NCBI GenBank assembly: GCA_041497995.1 | Contig: JBGQHM010000380.1 | Location: 1-6,634, forward strand | Source of the DNA: DATKMS01 sp041497995 | GTDB taxonomy: Bacteria; Desulfobacterota; Binatia; HRBIN30 | Direction: 5' to 3' | DNA: 6,634 bases | Shown: positions 1 to 5,090 of the stretch, piece by piece | Layout: the number at the start of each line of letters is the position of its first letter | Numbering within the stretch: the first letter of the stretch is position 1 | Position numbers and translations under genes: made by a program | The notes under the pieces: generated by a model | What the model was told of the DNA's origin: nothing | Seen by the model: only the letters and a program-made list of their open reading frames with translations | The model's database searches: none

Positions 1-314
1 AGCGTCTGCAGCTCTGGCATCGCATAGTGCAACCCGAACGCGCCTTGGACGGGATCCGAGATAGCCAGAAGCTGGTTCTGCGGCAGTGCCAAGGCGCCGC
101 GCGCCGCCAGATACGCGTTGTACTGGGCGCTGTCGAGCGGCACGACGGTGTTATGGCCATCGTTGCCGCCGAACATGAAGAGGCAGACCAGTGCCTTGTA
201 GTCCGGCACCGCCGCCGCCTGGGCCCGCTTGAATCGCCCCAGGGCGGCCAGCATGCCCACGCTTGCCCCTAGCTGCAGAAAGTTGCGCCTCGAGATCCCG
301 CATTCTGTCTTCAT
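1..314 (-). CDS. DUF1501 family protein with Tat signal, N-terminal part (runs off left edge)
   Basis: The first 104 residues are visible, read from an ATG at 314; the C-terminus lies beyond base 1. The N-terminus is a twin-arginine signal: SRRNFLQ at residues 8-14, a short hydrophobic stretch around 16-25 and an AQA-type cleavage region near 31-35. This predicts folded export across the inner membrane. It is followed by ALVCLFMFGGNDGHNTVVPL (41-60), the Gly-Gly-Asn-Asp-Gly signature that opens DUF1501 proteins, a family distantly related to the sulfatase/alkaline phosphatase fold. Full-length members are usually about 400 residues, so roughly a quarter is present. A GAGG Shine-Dalgarno six bases before the ATG supports the start. 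It lies 22 bases after the DUF1800 stop codon on the same strand, the usual order of this exported pair. The family's reaction is unknown, so no function is assigned. Confidence 0.93.
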   Translation of the reverse strand, partial: MKTECGISRRNFLQLGASVGMLAALGRFKRAQAAAVPDYKALVCLFMFGGNDGHNTVVPLDSAQYNAYLAARGALALPQNQLLAISDPVQGAFGLHYAMPELQT

Positions 315-336
315 GTCGTCCCTCACTGCATCATCC

Positions 337-2862
337 TTAGCGCTGAACGAGGTACTCACCCGACATCGACGTCAGGTAGAGGGCCGTCAGCACCCGCGCG
401 TTGTTGTCGGGCATTGCTGGCAGCGCCGTGAGCAACGCCGTCCGCGTCGACTGCGACATGCGGCCGATGAGGAGCGCGTTGTCGACGGCGTTGACCAGCG
501 TGGCCGCGTTCCCGGCGACGGCGACGAACGGCTGCAGCACCGGGTTGATCGGCCATGGGTTGTACATCAACGAATAAAAGAAATTGGCGCGGTTGACGGC
601 GTCGCTCGATGAGTAGATCTGGAACTCTGGTCCGTAGAGCGCGGTCTTCGGGATGTGGTACGTCGGCGAGTAGTGGCCGAAGACCGATGCGGCATCGAGC
701 ATGCCCTCGTTCATGTTGTAGAAGAGGTAGGCGAACTGTGAGGCCGCGCCGACGTTGAGACCAAGGGTCCGCGCCAGCGCGATCGTGTGCTGCATCGGTG
801 TGCGCAGCCGTCCGAAGTTCGCGGGCGGTATGTCGTTGCGCGCTTCCGGATCGAGCAGGATCGCGCGGATGACGGCCTGCATATCGCCGCGCACACTGGT
901 GCCGTTGAAGACGGTGGCGATGCGCGCGATGTACGCGGGGCTCGGGTTGCTGGTGATCAATGCGCGGATCAAGCGCGTGGCCAGGAACGGGCCGACGTTC
1001 GGATGGTTGAAGATGGTGTCGATAGCCCCGTCCAGGTCCTGCTGGATCGACTGGTTGGCGGGCAGGCTGTGGCCGAGGATCGTTTTGGCCGAGGTGTTGT
1101 GCTTCGAGGCGATCGGCAGCATGGGGCCGGGATAGTAACTGAAGTTACCGTACGCAGGGGGAATCCCGGTTGGATTTCCCCAGGTCCAGCCGGTCAAGGC
1201 TTTCGAGAGCTGCTGAACGTCGGTCTGCGTGTACGTCGAAATCGGGACGTTCTGGGAGTCAACCTGGACCGATCCGTCCAGGTTGAGCTTGTATAGGCCG
1301 ATCGAGAAGAGCTGCATCACTTCGCGGGGAAAGTTCTCATTGGCTGCACCGCCGCTCACGCCGCTGTTGGCGAGATCGAGATACTTGCCCATCGACGCAT
1401 CGAGCGTGATCTCCTTGAGGAGGGTCCGGTAGTTGCCGAAAGCGTTGCGACTCAGCAGCTGGAGCCAGGGCACGATCTCGTCGCCGTTGGTGTTCTTGTT
1501 CATCGCTTCGACGATGATTTCGCTTAGCGCGAAGATGACCCGCTGGCGCAGCTGGTCCTGGCCCGCCAGTGCATTTCCAAAGAAGGCGTCGACGGCGTCG
1601 GAACGCTGCGCGGTACTGAGCGGCGGCCACGACGACTCGGGCGTCGCGAACTGCTCGTCGATGAATGCCGGGATGCCGATTGTCGCGAGGTGTGCGGTGA
1701 GCTGCTGTGTCGGACCGAACGTCGCTTGATCGAGGAATCGCCCGTAGATCACCGCGAGCGGATCCTGGATGGTAATGGCCGCGATGCCCTGCGTCGTGCC
1801 GTTCACGACGCTGACGGCGGAGACGGTGACGGAACCCGTAGTCGGCAGCGTTGCCGGCGCGGTGTACAGGCCAGCGCTGGTGATCGTACCCACGGCGGAG
1901 TCGCCACCGACCGTGTTGTTCACTTTCCACGTCACCGCCTGATTGGCGTTGCCTGTCACCGTCGCCTGGAACTGCAGCGAGGCGCCGGTCTGCACCGTGG
2001 CGCTTGCGGGGACAACGCTCACAGCGAGTGTTGGGCCGGCGGTAGAAGTGGCGGTGCGTGTAGAAACCGCACCGGAAGTGGCGGTACGAACCATGGTGGG
2101 GGTCGAGGCCGGCTCCGTACGGGCGATGGTGGGTGTAGAGACCGCGCCCGTGGTGGCGGTCCGGACCATGGTGGGCGTGGAAACCGCACTCGGCGTCGCG
2201 GTACGAACAGTGGTAGGTGTCGAAACCCGCTCCGTACGGATGACGGTAGGTGTGGAAACCGTGCCCGAGGTGACGGTAAGAATCAGTGGTGTCGAGACCG
2301 CGCCCGGTCCCGGATTCGCCACGGTGATGTTGATCCTACCTACCTGCGTAGCGGTGCCGGTTGCGGTCAGCTGTGTCGACGAGTTGAAAGTTGTCGTGAG
2401 AGGCGCACCGTTCCACAGGACCTGGGCGCCGCTCACAAAGCGGCTGCCGATGACCTTCAGTGTGAACGGCCCGAGCGGCAGTCGATTCGGGCTGAGGCCC
2501 GTCGTCCACGGAATCTGGTTGCGCACCGCAATCAGGCAGGACGCGGAAGCGGCGGGATTCGAGACGCTCGTCGCCCTTGCGGTGACGTTCCAGCCCGCGG
2601 GCGGTACTGCGGGCGCAGTGTATTTTCCCTTCGCGTCGATGACGCCGACCGTCGTGTTGCCGCCTGGAATTCCGTTGACTGTCCAGGAGACGGCCGCGCT
2701 CGGAGCGCCATTTACAAAGGCGGTCAGTTGGCGATCACCGCCAACGGGCAGGCTGACCGACGTAGGCGAAACCGCCACGGTCTGCGCGACCGCGGGCGCC
2801 GCGATGGCGACCATCAACAGAAGCAAGCCGATCGTCGATCGTCTGTGGCCGTATGTACGCAC
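337..2862 (-). CDS. Secreted DUF1800 protein with Ig-like, IPT/TIG and Ser/Thr/Pro repeat regions
   Basis: Exported protein of 841 residues, numbered from a GTG at 2862. That start is preferred over the longer frame open to 3024 because AGGGAG lies seven bases upstream and the reading then begins with a Sec signal peptide: Arg/His-rich n-region (2-8), hydrophobic core (11-22), AVA|QT cleavage near residue 26. Domains in order: Big-like beta domain (about 28-114), IPT/TIG-like domain (116-197), Ser/Thr/Pro tandem repeat (202-276), second Big-like domain (277-367), then DUF1800 (about 370-841). DUF1800 motifs seen are RFLDQATFGPT (375-385), ENFPREVMQLFSIGLY (509-524), a GWTWG turn (558-562) and a C-terminal YGPEFQIYSS (743-752). 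The two Big-like domains share WxVN, GG and YTAPA landmarks, which suggests internal duplication. It is the first gene of an operon with the DUF1501 gene. Biochemical activity is unknown; the beta domains and linker suggest a cell-surface or extracellular location. Confidence 0.93.
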   Translation of the reverse strand: MRTYGHRRSTIGLLLLMVAIAAPAVAQTVAVSPTSVSLPVGGDRQLTAFVNGAPSAAVSWTVNGIPGGNTTVGVIDAKGKYTAPAVPPAGWNVTARATSVSNPAASASCLIAVRNQIPWTTGLSPNRLPLGPFTLKVIGSRFVSGAQVLWNGAPLTTTFNSSTQLTATGTATQVGRINITVANPGPGAVSTPLILTVTSGTVSTPTVIRTERVSTPTTVRTATPSAVSTPTMVRTATTGAVSTPTIARTEPASTPTMVRTATSGAVSTRTATSTAGPTLAVSVVPASATVQTGASLQFQATVTGNANQAVTWKVNNTVGGDSAVGTITSAGLYTAPATLPTTGSVTVSAVSVVNGTTQGIAAITIQDPLAVIYGRFLDQATFGPTQQLTAHLATIGIPAFIDEQFATPESSWPPLSTAQRSDAVDAFFGNALAGQDQLRQRVIFALSEIIVEAMNKNTNGDEIVPWLQLLSRNAFGNYRTLLKEITLDASMGKYLDLANSGVSGGAANENFPREVMQLFSIGLYKLNLDGSVQVDSQNVPISTYTQTDVQQLSKALTGWTWGNPTGIPPAYGNFSYYPGPMLPIASKHNTSAKTILGHSLPANQSIQQDLDGAIDTIFNHPNVGPFLATRLIRALITSNPSPAYIARIATVFNGTSVRGDMQAVIRAILLDPEARNDIPPANFGRLRTPMQHTIALARTLGLNVGAASQFAYLFYNMNEGMLDAASVFGHYSPTYHIPKTALYGPEFQIYSSSDAVNRANFFYSLMYNPWPINPVLQPFVAVAGNAATLVNAVDNALLIGRMSQSTRTALLTALPAMPDNNARVLTALYLTSMSGEYLVQR
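2035..2259 (-). repeat. In-gene tandem repeat coding V-S-T-P-T-x-x-R-T units
   Basis: Six imperfect units encode VSTPTVIRTER, VSTPTTVRTATPSA, VSTPTMVRTATTGA, VSTPTIARTEP, ASTPTMVRTATSGA and a decayed VSTRTATSTAG. Unit lengths are 11, 14, 14, 11, 14 and 11 residues (33 or 42 bases), so the reading frame is always kept. The last strand of the preceding IPT-like domain ends in GAVSTPLILTVTSG, which resembles a unit and may be the source of the array. The segment joins the IPT-like domain to the second Big-like domain and probably acts as an extended, Thr-rich surface linker. It is a candidate for length variation between strains. Confidence 0.85.
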
Positions 2863-2869
2863 GTTCGCT

Positions 2870-2875
2870 CTCCCT
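2870..2875 (-). promoter_or_regulatory. Shine-Dalgarno AGGGAG that fixes the GTG start of the DUF1800 gene
   Basis: AGGGAG on the minus strand is separated by seven bases from GTG at 2862-2860. The upstream in-frame ATG codons would put about 14 to 54 residues before the signal peptide, so this ribosome binding site decides the start. Confidence 0.75.
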
Positions 2876-2899
2876 GCTCGACGCGGTGATCCGTTTCCG

Positions 2900-2905
2900 A
2901 TCATA
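2900..2905 (-). promoter_or_regulatory. Candidate -10 box (TATGAT) for the DUF1800/DUF1501 operon
   Basis: TATGAT on the minus strand is five of six to the sigma-70 consensus and lies 37 bases upstream of the GTG start. No good -35 element is seen at 16-18 bases; a TTGTCA is present but only 10 bases away. Weak evidence, position only. Confidence 0.22.
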
Positions 2906-2944
2906 GCGTGTAGTCTGACAACCTGCGGCGAAGGCATGACGATT

Positions 2945-2961
2945 GCCAATTCCGAATCGGC
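2945..2961. promoter_or_regulatory. Operator-like imperfect dyad
   Basis: GCCAATTCCGAATCGGC is a 17-base dyad centred on C2953: ATTC/GAAT inner arms and GCC/GGC outer arms with one mismatch between. It sits about 40 bases upstream of the candidate TATGAT box of the leftward operon, where a regulator could bind. One copy only, so low confidence. Confidence 0.2.
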
Positions 2962-3137
2962 GCATGAGTGTCGATCGTGAACGAGATTTCCGGTGGGTTC
3001 TCGCGTCGCATCAGGTGCAGCCAATCGCCGACTAACACTTCGACCCCACGTCGTAACTCTTCCGTTTCACCGTCTCTGCTCCCTTGCTGAGAACCACGCC
3101 GAGCACGCTTGAAATCAATTTGATGGTCCGCAAGGCA

Positions 3138-3177
3138 GCACGTTGCGTGCCTCTCTTCGATCAGGTCGGAGAGGCAC
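3138..3177 (+). repeat. Overlapping inverted repeats, hairpin pair 1
   Basis: GTGCCTCTC (3147-3155) and GAGAGGCAC (3169-3177) form a perfect nine-base inverted repeat with a 13-base loop. A second, smaller hairpin, GCACG-TTG-CGTGC (3138-3150), uses bases 3147-3150 as well, so the two cannot form at once. No T-tract follows, so this is not a classical intrinsic terminator on the plus strand. Confidence 0.5.
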
Positions 3178-3195
3178 CGAAAGCGCACGACGGGG

Positions 3196-3232
3196 GTGAC
3201 GCGCACGAGGGAAGCGTCACGACCACGTGACG
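3196..3232 (+). repeat. Overlapping inverted repeats, hairpin pair 2 with switchable arm
   Basis: GCGTCAC (3214-3220) pairs perfectly with upstream GTGACGC (3196-3202, 11-base loop). Nearly the same arm, CGTCACG (3215-3221), pairs perfectly with downstream CGTGACG (3226-3232, four-base loop). The central arm is therefore shared by two mutually exclusive seven-base stems, the geometry of a leader switch or of two adjacent binding sites. It ends about 70 bases before the DUF374 ATG. Confidence 0.5.
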
Positions 3233-3303
3233 GCGTCGCGCCGCCATGGCTGGCGACCGGAGCGCCGCGCGCTCGTGAAAACCGCGGTGACTTGTGTTTA
3301 TCT

Positions 3304-3993
3304 ATGTCACCCGTGCGTCCCACAGCAGTAGCCCGCAGGCTTCGATTCTTTTTTCTGGAGCGCTGCCTCCTCCCGGTCGTTATGCCGGCCGTGCGGGCGT
3401 TGGCTTGGACGTGGCGCGTCCAGGGCGCCGACCCGGTCGAGCTGCAACGAACGCTCGCCGCGCCACGCGTGATCCTCGTCACCTTTCACGGCATGCTGCT
3501 GCAAACGCTGCGCATGCGGCATGTCGTGGTCGCACCCGGACGCCGGCCGTTCGTGATGCTCAGTCCGAGCTTAGACGGTCGGCTCCTGGCGGCCGCGCTG
3601 CGCCATTTCGACACCGATCATGTGTACGGCACGATCGGCAGCCACGGCATCGCCGGGGCGCGCGAGTTCATTCGTCGCGTGCAAGGCGGCGACGTCGGCA
3701 TCATCGCCGCCGACGGCCCGCGCGGCCCGGGCGGCATTGCCAAGGACGGCTTCTTGCGCCTCGCCGCCGCCGCGCAGGCACACGTGTCGTTGGTCACGAT
3801 GTCCGCGCGCCGCGGCATCACCTTCAACTCATGGGACCGCGCCCGCCTGCCGCTGCCCTTCGCAACCCTGCAGCTGTCGCTGCGCCTCCTGCCGCCGCCC
3901 GTCGAGGGCGACTACGACGCGGCCTTGGCAGCGGCGCAGGGCGCATTCGCGGCCGTCGGCAACGACGCTGCATCTCCTTCAAGGCCTTCCTGA
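3304..3993 (+). CDS. DUF374 family protein (lysophospholipid acyltransferase-like)
   Basis: A 229-residue protein that matches DUF374, a family placed near the glycerolipid and lipid A acyltransferases and expected to work on lipids at the inner membrane. Visible landmarks: a hydrophobic N-terminal segment (about 14-37), FHGMLL with the conserved His62, SPSLDGRL (87-94), YGTIGSHG (108-115), the DGPRGPGG block (137-144), SWDR (176-179) and LPLPF (182-186). As in other members, the His block lacks the HX4D aspartate (Gln67 occupies that position), so D91 or D137 may serve instead; this is inference. The length is normal for the family. The ATG at 3304 is chosen because homologues begin just before the hydrophobic segment. 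No strong Shine-Dalgarno precedes it (GGTGA lies 13 bases away), and a TTG at 3292 or GTG at 3196 remains possible. It stands alone, divergent from the DUF1800 operon. The substrate is unknown. Confidence 0.88.
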   Translation: MSPVRPTAVARRLRFFFLERCLLPVVMPAVRALAWTWRVQGADPVELQRTLAAPRVILVTFHGMLLQTLRMRHVVVAPGRRPFVMLSPSLDGRLLAAALRHFDTDHVYGTIGSHGIAGAREFIRRVQGGDVGIIAADGPRGPGGIAKDGFLRLAAAAQAHVSLVTMSARRGITFNSWDRARLPLPFATLQLSLRLLPPPVEGDYDAALAAAQGAFAAVGNDAASPSRPS

Positions 3994-3999
3994 GCTCGC

Positions 4000-4027
4000 G
4001 GAGCGGGGAACGCGACAGCCCTGCTCC
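4000..4027 (+). terminator. Hairpin just after the DUF374 gene
   Basis: GGAGCGGGG (4000-4008) pairs with CCCTGCTCC (4019-4027): nine pairs, one of them G-U, with a 10-base loop, starting six bases after the stop codon. There is no T-run afterwards, so it may be a non-canonical terminator or an mRNA 3' stabiliser. Confidence 0.35.
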
Positions 4028-4173
4028 AGTCGGTGCGCAGGTAGCGAACCGCACCGCTTGCTGACGCGCGCGGCTCGGGAATTCCCTCACCCATCACGAC
4101 GCGTGCGTCTGAGCCGCAACCGTCAGGGAGCGGCACAGGACGACAAAGGTCGTACGAGATCGGGCGAGCGGCT

Positions 4174-4179
4174 TACAAT
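4174..4179 (+). promoter_or_regulatory. Candidate -10 box (TACAAT) for the small gene-pilin-kinase unit
   Basis: TACAAT is five of six to TATAAT and lies in the only AT-richer patch of this part of the spacer. A transcript starting about seven bases downstream would have a leader of roughly 55 bases to the ACG at 4247 or 150 to the ATG at 4343. No clear -35 hexamer is present. Confidence 0.3.
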
Positions 4180-4234
4180 TGAGACCTACGATCGATTTCC
4201 GGATCGCTCATAACAGCGGAAACTGGAGGTCAAG

Positions 4235-4240
4235 GGAGGG
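4235..4240 (+). promoter_or_regulatory. Strong Shine-Dalgarno with no ATG behind it
   Basis: GGAGGG is followed after six bases by ACG (4247-4249) in frame with the small gene at 4343. The ideal spacing suggests initiation at ACG, or an ATG that has mutated, and would add 32 residues with a hydrophobic core to that protein. The next Shine-Dalgarno-like run, GGAGGAGGG at 4323-4331, is 11-12 bases from ATG 4343, which is longer than usual. Confidence 0.35.
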
Positions 4241-4342
4241 TTCCAAACGAAGCATCCACATTCTGGCATTGAGTGCGCGGTCGCACTCGGCGTAGCGCTT
4301 GGGCTCCTTGTCTCAAGTGTCGGGAGGAGGGCAGCGACGGAC

Positions 4343-4606
4343 ATGACCAAGATCGATGTCAGCCAACACGTCCAGGGAATGGAGCGTGTGCTCCACGCGC
4401 GGCAGGATCCGCTCAGTTGCCACAAGACCATCACGATTCTGCGGCGCTGGCAGTTCGATGAGATGCTGGACGACGCGTCGCGGACGAAAGCCGGAAAGCT
4501 CGTCCATGAATTCGAATCCGTGCGAGGGTCCCAGGCGACGCTAGACGGCCGTGTTTCGGGTGACCCGACGTCGGATAGTCCCGCTGCGCTTGCTCAGTCG
4601 CTGTGA
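4343..4606 (+). CDS. Small protein of unknown function upstream of the pilin
   Basis: The reading from ATG 4343 gives 87 residues with no family I recognise. It is hydrophilic, with His9, His18, His27 and His55, a single Cys26, a central segment resembling a helix (about 28-60) and a Ser/Ala/Pro-rich tail. Third codon positions are mostly G or C, which supports coding. The same frame is open back to a stop at 4211. From ACG 4247 it would add a basic n-region (KHPH), a 17-residue hydrophobic core (CAVALGVALGLLVSSVG) and an Arg-Arg-Ala-Ala stretch, resembling a signal peptide or membrane anchor. The true product may therefore be about 119 residues and exported. It ends 56 bases before the prepilin ATG on the same strand and is likely co-transcribed. 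A pilus-accessory role is only a guess from position. Confidence 0.5.
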   Translation: MTKIDVSQHVQGMERVLHARQDPLSCHKTITILRRWQFDEMLDDASRTKAGKLVHEFESVRGSQATLDGRVSGDPTSDSPAALAQSL

Positions 4607-4662
4607 ATCAAGGCGCCGCGCACTCACGACCAATCCGAGAGACGGCCTCCAAAGGAGCTACA

Positions 4663-5034
4663 ATGAACGCTCTGAGGAGCAATGACGGATTCACGTTGAT
4701 CGAGCTACTGGTCGTCGTCGCCATCATCGGCATCTTGGCCGCCATCGCGATCCCCCAGTTCGCGCTCTACCGTCAGAAGGCGTTCGATGCGCGGGCCCAG
4801 TCCGACCTGCGGAACGCGGCGACCGCCGAGGAAGTACACTTCGCTGACACCAATGCATACATAGACTGCTCAAACGCCGCGTGCACCACCGCGATCGGCT
4901 GCACTCCATCGAAGGGGGTGGACCTAACGATGGTCGCCAACGCTAACGTGTCGTTTACCGGAACGGCCAAGCACAGCACCGGTGGTGTGACTTGGACCTA
5001 CGACAGCCAGAGCGGCGGTATCACCAACCCGTAG
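4663..5034 (+). CDS. Type IV prepilin (PilA/GspG-like major or minor pilin)
   Basis: A 123-residue prepilin. The leader is nine residues, ending in Gly9; prepilin peptidase (PilD type) would cut before Phe10, leaving FTLIE with the conserved Glu at mature position 5. The hydrophobic alpha-1 segment runs to about residue 33 (GILAAIAIPQF), then RQKAFDARAQSDLRNAATAE continues the helix, as in short PilA proteins of delta-type and related bacteria. The C-terminal beta part ends in TWTYDSQSGGI. It has three Cys (69, 74, 80), so one is left unpaired if a single disulfide forms. An AAAGGAG Shine-Dalgarno five bases before ATG 4663 fixes this start over an upstream in-frame GTG at 4603. No assembly ATPase, secretin or peptidase gene lies nearby, so the pilus machinery is encoded elsewhere. 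A type II secretion pseudopilin is the main alternative. Confidence 0.93.
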   Translation: MNALRSNDGFTLIELLVVVAIIGILAAIAIPQFALYRQKAFDARAQSDLRNAATAEEVHFADTNAYIDCSNAACTTAIGCTPSKGVDLTMVANANVSFTGTAKHSTGGVTWTYDSQSGGITNP

Positions 5035-5090
5035 CCTGAATCGCTGATCGGAGCAGAGCGGGTACAGGAACATCTCGCGGGAGGAGCGGA

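Larger units (their letters stand above)
2863..3303. other. Divergent spacer between the DUF1800 operon and the DUF374 gene
   Basis: This stretch of 441 bases separates two divergent genes and holds no convincing coding region. The side nearest the DUF1800 gene contains a TATGAT box and an imperfect dyad at 2945-2961. Near 3108-3122 is an AT-rich island (TTGAAATCAATTTGA) that stands out from the GC-rich surroundings and could belong to a promoter for the rightward gene, although no matching -10 is clear. From 3138 to 3232 there is a cluster of perfect inverted repeats, described separately. A minus-strand frame is open through much of the region but gives no recognisable protein. Confidence 0.6.
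3994..4342. other. Spacer between the DUF374 gene and the pilin gene cluster
   Basis: This 349-base stretch has no convincing ATG-started gene. It holds a strong hairpin directly after the DUF374 stop, a TACAAT box at 4174-4179, and from about 4235 a Shine-Dalgarno followed by an open frame that joins the next small gene. Several long frames cross the first half, but they are out-of-frame continuations from the GC-rich DUF374 gene with Arg/Ala/Pro-heavy composition. Confidence 0.55.

Noticed and set aside
1690..2889. Plus-strand 399-residue open frame opposite the DUF1800 gene
   Set aside because: It is antisense to a confident gene, has Arg/Gly/Asp-rich low-complexity composition and no domain; its length follows from high GC and the repeats.
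1943..2980. Plus-strand 345-residue Val/Thr-rich open frame with VGVET repeats
   Set aside because: The repeats are the complement of the VSTPT repeats in the DUF1800 gene, and the frame has no independent support.
3138..3177. Intrinsic terminator for a gene between the DUF1800 and DUF374 genes
   Set aside because: No U-rich tract follows on either strand and no gene ends just before it; kept only as inverted repeats.
2901..3482. Minus-strand 193-residue open frame across the divergent spacer and the start of the DUF374 gene
   Set aside because: It overlaps both the DUF374 coding start and the DUF1800 upstream region, is Arg-rich, matches no family I know, and has mixed third-base use. The part at about 2960-3190 looks slightly protein-like, but this is not enough to call a gene.
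4189..4206. Inverted repeat CGATC...GATCG as an operator
   Set aside because: Five-base arms built from GATC-type sequence are common by chance in this composition.
3294..4213. Two long plus-strand frames overlapping the DUF374 gene and its downstream spacer
   Set aside because: Composition is Arg/Ala/Pro-rich as expected of out-of-frame readings of GC-rich coding DNA, with no motif; the DUF374 frame carries all the family landmarks.
4659..4664. TACAAT overlapping the pilin start codon as a -10 box
   Set aside because: It is part of the Shine-Dalgarno to ATG junction; a promoter there would start transcription inside the coding region.
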